DNA of 64,000 nt, from contig CM066728.1 in assembly GCA_033961575.1 (NCBI GenBank), forward strand, positions 32,798,352 to 32,862,351. Reading direction: 5' to 3'. The position numbers were made by a program, and so were the translations under genes. A model generated the notes under the pieces. The model worked only from the letters and a program-made list of their open reading frames with translations, ran no database searches and was not told the DNA's origin. This stretch comes from Aselliscus stoliczkanus. Taxonomy: Eukaryota; Chordata; Mammalia; Chiroptera; Hipposideridae. Positions 48,891 through 64,000 of this stretch are shown piece after piece. Positions within the stretch are counted from its first letter, which is position 1. The number at the start of each line of letters is the position of its first letter.

Positions 48891-49953
48891 CCATTTTATT
48901 TGTAGTATTCATTCTCCATAATTTTTTTAAATGATTTGAGGCAATTCAGAAATAAAATATAGAACAGGACAAGGGAATTTAAACAACAGAACTGAATAGC
49001 TACATGATACAGAAAAGTAAAGGTTTCTTATGTATTGTTTACTAACATGTTGCTTTTTTTTGCATACAAATGCAGCTTTCAGGTTCCTGCATCTAAGGTA
49101 AGCATACTGGGCAATGCGATTCTTACAGCTTTTTTTGTTTATTTTTTGTTTTGTTTTTTAATGAAAGAAAGTATGGAAGTTTCTTTGAAGAAACTAGTCT
49201 TTCTAACTAAATCTAAAATGCGGAATTTATTATACAGATCTTTTATATAAAGTATGTAGATAAACAAAATAAATGTTTACAGTTATAAGCTCATAGAAGA
49301 GATGTCATATAAACATCTCTTATACTGGTTTAAAAGTGTATTAATAAGAAATTTAGGAAAAAACACTAAAAACTGTTATAAGGCACTCATAATTCCACCA
49401 CCGCATGGTAACTTTTTCCAAAAATATATCTTCATATTTAAAAATAGCTACAGTCATAGAGTACCTTTTAATTACTATACTATAATCACTTAACATTGCA
49501 TTACACATATTTTCCTATTTTTCTATATAATTTAAACATCATTTAATAGCTTAATAATATTCAGTGACATGGATGCTCTTTCACTCCCATTCTTTGAAGA
49601 CTTGATCTGTTTATACTTTTTAGCAAATAATGTAGAGCGGCATTTTTTGTGGGGTTGATTTCTGTCATGCATATGTCAAAAACCCTGTATGGTCAAAATC
49701 ACTCATGAAGAAGCCTTTTACTCACCTAGGAGTATATTATCTTTTAATGAGCTCACCTGGAAGTTATTTCCTCCAGATGTGGATCAGATTGCCTGTGGTT
49801 CTTGAGCTGAGAATCCGATGAAATATTTGATTTCCCTTTTAAGAGCCAGATTAATTGGGACTGTCTTTTTGAGCATATTACAGAGTGCACATAATTGATT
49901 CTAGTAACTTAAACGTATGTGATATGACTCCACTTTGAACATCTTCACACATT

Positions 49954-50031
<78 letters not shown>
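49954..50031. repeat. Compound (GT)n(GA)n microsatellite
   Basis: About 22 bp of GT repeat is followed directly by about 57 bp of GA repeat. Arg-Glu and Ser-Leu frames on the two strands come from it. Confidence 0.97.
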
Positions 50032-50036
<5 letters not shown>

Positions 50037-51099
50037 TATGGTTGGGGCCGGGGAGGGGAAAATCTTGTAATACTGTAGTGAAAACTCCTCTAGACTGGAC
50101 ATGGACATACCTGAGGGGCAAGGATTGTGGTCTCCATATTTGTAGAGAAGTACCTGCCATTTGTTAATGTGGTATTTGTTCAAGTTATGCAGGAAAACCT
50201 GGGAATAAGTAGTTACTAGTACCTAAAATTATGCAAGGTACTTTGGGTTGTTGAATAAGTACAAGATAACCCCAGACCACATGGTACATTTTTTAAGACA
50301 TGCATTTTATAAGTAAGCTGTTAATTAAAATGATATCCAAACTTCTATTAGCTTAATTGATTATAAAGAACCTAGTTCAGGCCACCTAAGGAAGATTGTT
50401 TTATCCCTAAGACTTCCTCATTAAGTTTTATTGTAAAAGAAACAGTAAATATATGGCTGAAGCAACTGAAATCTGTCTTTGAAAAAATAGCTGGAAGCAT
50501 GTTATTTCATTTTTTAGTAAATGGGTAATTGGAAAACATGTTGAGATTATTTGCTGTTGCAAATTGGTGCAACCGTGATGTTAGATGACACACACTCCAG
50601 CAAAGAGGAAAATCTTTTAAGACTTGTAAAAGAAAATGAGGCAAGGAGTCAGTCACACATGTACGAATATCTGTTATGTGTGTATATTGCATTCATATAT
50701 ATTTTTCAAGTGATTTCTGATAATCTAGAGGACTAAGGAAAATTTCTGAACTTTTAGGGTCAATAATTATTTAATAAACATTTGTTTATCTACATAGCTT
50801 GCTGTGTAGGTTTAGTTTCCTTCTCCATTCCGCTTTAAATTGTGGTCTTCCAAAAATGAGTCTGTTGGCAAATTTATACTCACCCGTTCCTGTTTTCATA
50901 TATACCATCCTCACATTGGTTAGGCCCTTGATTTTCTCAAAGTGAACTTGAAGCAGTTGACCTTGCGCTTCCTTCCAAATACTGAGGGGATAAAAGTTCT
51001 GGAGAGGTTTGTGGATTTGAAGGATGCATTTTACAAGGCATGCGAGGTGTTTCCAAATCTCTGGTGCTTAGAATAGTAAAGGTTGGGTTGTGCGTTGCC

Positions 51100-60149
<9,050 letters not shown>

Positions 60150-60436
60150 TGAGTTTTTAGCATTTTATTTTCAGTGTGACTCGTCATACCTGGTATAACA
60201 TGTTGGACTAACACTTAGTATTTATTCATAAACTAGTAATATACTTTATTCAACTATATTTTTCTTATACCACAACACTCCAATTCTGTTCAAATATAAC
60301 ACTTAACAAGCCTAATCTCTTGCAAGAATAATTTAGAGTGGTCTGGGGTTAAATAGAGATTCACAGTTGTAGCAACATCCTGTGTTGCGTACTTCCACAC
60401 TGGTGACTGACTACTTGTTGATTATTTGTATTTGAT

Positions 60437-60813
60437 TTTTTTTTTTTTTTAAGATTTTTTTATCGGGGAAGGGGAACAGACAAGTTGCTCTCCTTTTGTT
60501 CTTCAGTCTAGTTGTGGAGGACTTCGCTTCACTGGCCCATGTTGGTATTATCATTGCTCTCTTCCCGGGTGAGGCAGTTGCTCTCCGGCCATTGGACGGC
60601 TGCTCACAGTGGCTCATGGCAGCTCGCCAAAGCACGCACCAGCCGCCGGCCAGCCCCACTGCAGTCTACATTCCAGGTCGAGCTGTTGTTCACCATCTTA
60701 GCTGTAGAGGACGCAGCATCACTGGCTCTAATGTGGGATCCGAACCGGGGCCCTGCTGCTCAAGAGCTGTCATCCCAAGCCAATTCTTAACTTACGTGCC
60801 ATTAGGCTGGCCC
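60437..60813 (-). mobile_element. Long tRNA-headed SINE (composite)
   Basis: T-rich left end, then AAGATTTTTTTATCGGGGAA and the usual body in shortened form, ending TTAGGCTGGCCC. The 10-bp target duplication TGTATTTGAT is at 60,427-60,436 and 60,814-60,823. Confidence 0.88.
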
Positions 60814-61433
60814 TGTATTTGATACTTATGTTTGATTAGTTTTGTAGTATTCACTCTATTTTTCATTCCCAACCATTCTTTTTTGTCTCCTCAGTGAAAA
60901 AACTCTTTGCCATCAAAAGGTTTTGTTTCATCTCCTGGTCACTTTCCCTCTAATGTTTCAGTACCATTTCTTTAATAGTTTCTTAAAGCTCTTATACTTC
61001 AGCCATTTTTATACTTCTTAAAATTTTATAAATTTTGATGAATTAAATAAATCCTCAAAATTCAGAAATTACCTGATCAACTAAATACACACACGTTTTA
61101 TAAACTATTGTTCATTCTGTTAAGTGTAAAATACCTAACGTTGGTTTCACTTATAAATGTTAGAAATTCTAACCTAGAAAAGATAGAGCAAATAAGCTCC
61201 CAGAAAAATCAGTTTTTATCAGTGGTCACTACTTCCCTATCTTTTGAGAGTCAGCGTTAATAAATTAACAGTGTCGTTCATTGGTTGGAGTAATCATGTT
61301 TAAATCGCACCCAGATGGACTTTGTGGAAGTAAGCTAAAGCTGTATTTAGAAAAAGAGAGAGAAGTTCGATCTATTAGCTGTTGGACATAGTTTGTGGCT
61401 TTCTACTTTATTGTTCTTTAAGTTTCAAGTGTG

Positions 61434-61884
61434 GTGTTTTTTTTAAAGATTTTATTGGGGAATTGGGGGAGAGGAACAGCACTGGGGAACCGGGGAAGGG
61501 GAACAGACAAGTTGCTGTCGTCTTGTTCTTCAGTCTAGTTGCGGAGGACGTCTCTTGACTGGCCCTTGCTGGCATCGTCACTGTGCTCTTCCTGGATGAG
61601 GCAGATTGGTCACCAGCCTCTGGATGGTCGCTCACTGCAGCTATTGGCAGCTCGTGCAGGCTGCCGGCCACTCATGCTGGCTGCTGGCCACTCACTGTAG
61701 CTTATAGCAGCCCACTGCAGCAGGAGCTGCAGCCTACACCGTCGCCAGGACTCGCAGCCCAGCTCCAGGTAGAGCTGTTGATAGCTGTAGAGGACAGTGT
61801 CACTGGCCCTCATATGTGGGATCCGAACTGGGGCCGCTGGCATCCCAAAACCAGCTCTTAACCAATGTGCCACTCAGCCGGCCC
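61434..61884 (-). mobile_element. Long tRNA-headed SINE (composite)
   Basis: Full-length type: TAAAGATTTTATTGGGGAAT at the left, a long body, the hairpin motif, and a head ending CACTCAGCCGGCCC. The short direct repeat TCAAGTGTG is at 61,425-61,433 and 61,885-61,893. Confidence 0.88.
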
Positions 61885-62804
61885 TCAAGTGTGTGGTTTT
61901 GTATAATTTTAAAAACCTGTGTTTGTAAACAAATTCTTGTTAAAAGTGATTAAGCATCTTGAACTAGGCCTATCAGAACTTAGTACATTAATACATAAAT
62001 ACTCACTTTTCATGAGCTACATGAAGCAGCATATATGGTATATTGGTCACTACTTACACATTCTAACATGTTGGTGAGTAGGATTTATTGAATGTTCTGC
62101 TAAGAGCACTCTGCTAAACCTATGGAGAAGGGCTTTGATAAATTAATTATAAGGTGTGATCCTCATCCTCTAGGAGCTAATGGCTGAGGTGAGGAGGTTA
62201 TGATTCTAGTCACCTGCAAAATGGAAGTAATATATATTTTCCCTTTGTACCAGGATTTTTTTTTTTTTTACTAGTTTAAGTGAAAGTCTGGGATTTTTTT
62301 AGAAGTTGGATATTGGACACATGTAAAGTAGTAGTATAGATTCTGACTTTTGCTTGTTTACTAAAAATTCATGTCCTGATCAAATTATTCACTGTAGTTT
62401 CTTAAATATATCTCACACAGTACAGATTGGAAATTATACACTGTGGTACATACAAAAGATATTCTGTAAGTTTTTGCTAAAATATATTTTATATTATTTT
62501 TAGAAAAATTTTATTGATTTTTATTCTCCTGAAATGAAACAGCCATTGTCTCTATAGAAAAGTATGGGCAATAATATGTTAATGAGAGAATTTATATTAT
62601 AGGTTACAGTTATCAGAACATTGATCACTTATTCACCATGCTTCCTCCTTTTGTCTTGTCTTTTTACCCCCTTTGAAGGACTGTCTGCTGGCTTTATGAT
62701 TGAGCTGTGTTTTTCTCTGCTCTTTAATAATGTGTTTACTTTCTCCTATCATTTATTAGTGAAATGAGTTTTTTTATAGCACTTTTAATACCCATATTCT
62801 TTTT

Positions 62805-62909
62805 TTTTTTTTTTTTGAGGGCAGTGTCACTGGCCCTCATATGTGGGACTGAACCGGGGCCTCTGGCTTCCCAAGCCGGTGCTTAACCACCACGCCACTC
62901 GGCCGGCCC
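62805..62909 (-). mobile_element. Short tRNA-headed SINE (type A)
   Basis: Full head and hairpin motif, with poly(T) on the left. The perfect 15-bp target duplication ACCCATATTCTTTTT is at 62,790-62,804 and 62,910-62,924. It is among the least diverged copies here. Confidence 0.9.
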
Positions 62910-63014
62910 ACCCATATTCTTTTTAAAGGCTGCTTGCTTTTCTCATTATTTGATCTTCTGTTGTGAGAGATTTGCTGATTATTACCTACGCTTTCCTATT
63001 AATAATAATTGTGT

Positions 63015-63690
63015 TTACTACATACTCACTAGAATGACTAAAATGAAAAGGTGAAAAAGAACAAGTGTTGATGAGAATGTAGCACAACTGGAGCTCTACT
63101 ACAATGCTGAAGGAGTTTTACAGCTGTTATTTATAACTAAAGTTTCACAGTATTTACTAAAGCTGAACATATTCTGTGACCCAACAATTCTCCCTAGTAC
63201 ATACATACCCAACAGAAATGAAAACATGTGTTCACTGAAAGATACTAGAAGGTGTTAGAATGTTCACAGCAGTATTTTTCACAGGAGCCCAGAAGTAGGA
63301 ACTATACGAACTACTCATCATTGGTATAATGGATAAGTGGTATTAGAATAGTCATATAATGCAGTTACTATACAGTAACAGGAAAGCAAAATTTACAACT
63401 ACATGCAAAAGTTTGGGTGAATGTCACAAATGTGTTTTGAGAGAAAGAAGTGCATTGCATATTACTCTATTTACATAAAGTCCAAAATTAGCAAAACCAA
63501 TCTGAGAGCTTTTGGGGAGTAACCAGAATGAAGTAGGAGGAGGCTTCTGGGATGCTGTCACGTACTTGTTGACTTGAGTGCTGATTATACTTTGCAGAAG
63601 TTCATTGAGCTATTTAATTATGATAGGTGTGCTTTTTTTAATGTTTATTATACCTTGGTGAAAATTTAAAAAAATATTTCAATTAGGGTA
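63015..63690 (+). mobile_element. L1 ORF2-distal/3' fragment
   Basis: 'ctagaatgactaaaatgaaaagg', 'gtgttgatgagaatgtagcac', 'tgacccaacaattctccctag' and 'ttcactgaaagat' are decayed L1 3' sequence on the plus strand. Confidence 0.65.
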
Positions 63691-64000
63691 GCAATTCACT
63701 GTCTTTTTTGAGACTCAGAATTCTCTTTCAAATTGTACTGTCCTCTCCATGGAGTTCATTGGTTTAAAACCCATTGCTAATTTTTTCTTTTCCTATCATT
63801 GCTGTTTCACTGTTGCTTAAAATATTTTTGCTTACATCTCAATTGTAAACTTCTGGAGGACAGAGAATATGTCTCTTGCCTTTCTTTTTCCCCCGGCTTA
63901 GTGCCTGAAGCATTGTTTTGTATCAGCAGATGTTAAATTGTTAAATCACTCGTATCTCCAACCTTAGTTTCTGTTCCTCCTTTCTGTATTTTTAGTTAGC

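Overview
The window is nuclear DNA of a placental mammal. It has long intron-rich, AT-rich stretches, two CpG islands, L1, L2, MIR, hAT and LTR-like relics, microsatellites, and two recognisable vertebrate genes with GT-AG introns. Fifteen tRNA-headed SINEs with a GGCCGGCCGAGTGGC-type head do not look primate, rodent or ruminant. I infer a laurasiatherian, most likely a bat, but this rests on repeat style only and is moderately certain at best. No functional tRNA, rRNA, CRISPR array or bacterial-type operon was seen.

Layout: 1-24,690 is intergenic and made of old repeats and unassigned sequence. 24,690-25,250 is a CpG island holding the promoter and first exon of CCDC112, a coiled-coil protein associated with centriolar satellites. 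Ten coding exons (24,894-47,566, + strand) join in frame into a 525-residue protein. 47,567-51,100 holds its 3' UTR and a short intergenic spacer. 51,100-51,600 is a second CpG island with exon 1 of PGGT1B, the beta subunit of protein geranylgeranyltransferase I. Exon 2 lies at 60,026-60,144 and the rest of the gene is beyond the right edge. The tandem order CCDC112 then PGGT1B matches what I recall of human 5q22. The two proteins have no known shared pathway, so this is conserved synteny and not a functional cluster.

The most distinctive content is mobile-element history. A processed NANOG retrocopy lies antisense in PGGT1B intron 1 with a 14-bp target duplication, a poly(A) tail and a whole homeodomain; its open reading frame begins in flanking DNA. 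A ~0.9-kb foldback mariner, made of two inverted copies of a transposase 3' end, sits 131 bp before CCDC112 exon 6. Six copies of a long (~375-455 bp) tRNA-headed SINE are present, four of them within 7 kb of PGGT1B introns; shorter SINE relatives share a 3' hairpin. CCDC112 shows two differences from the human protein as I recall it: the Met codon that would start the short isoform is ATA, and the stop codon comes four codons early.
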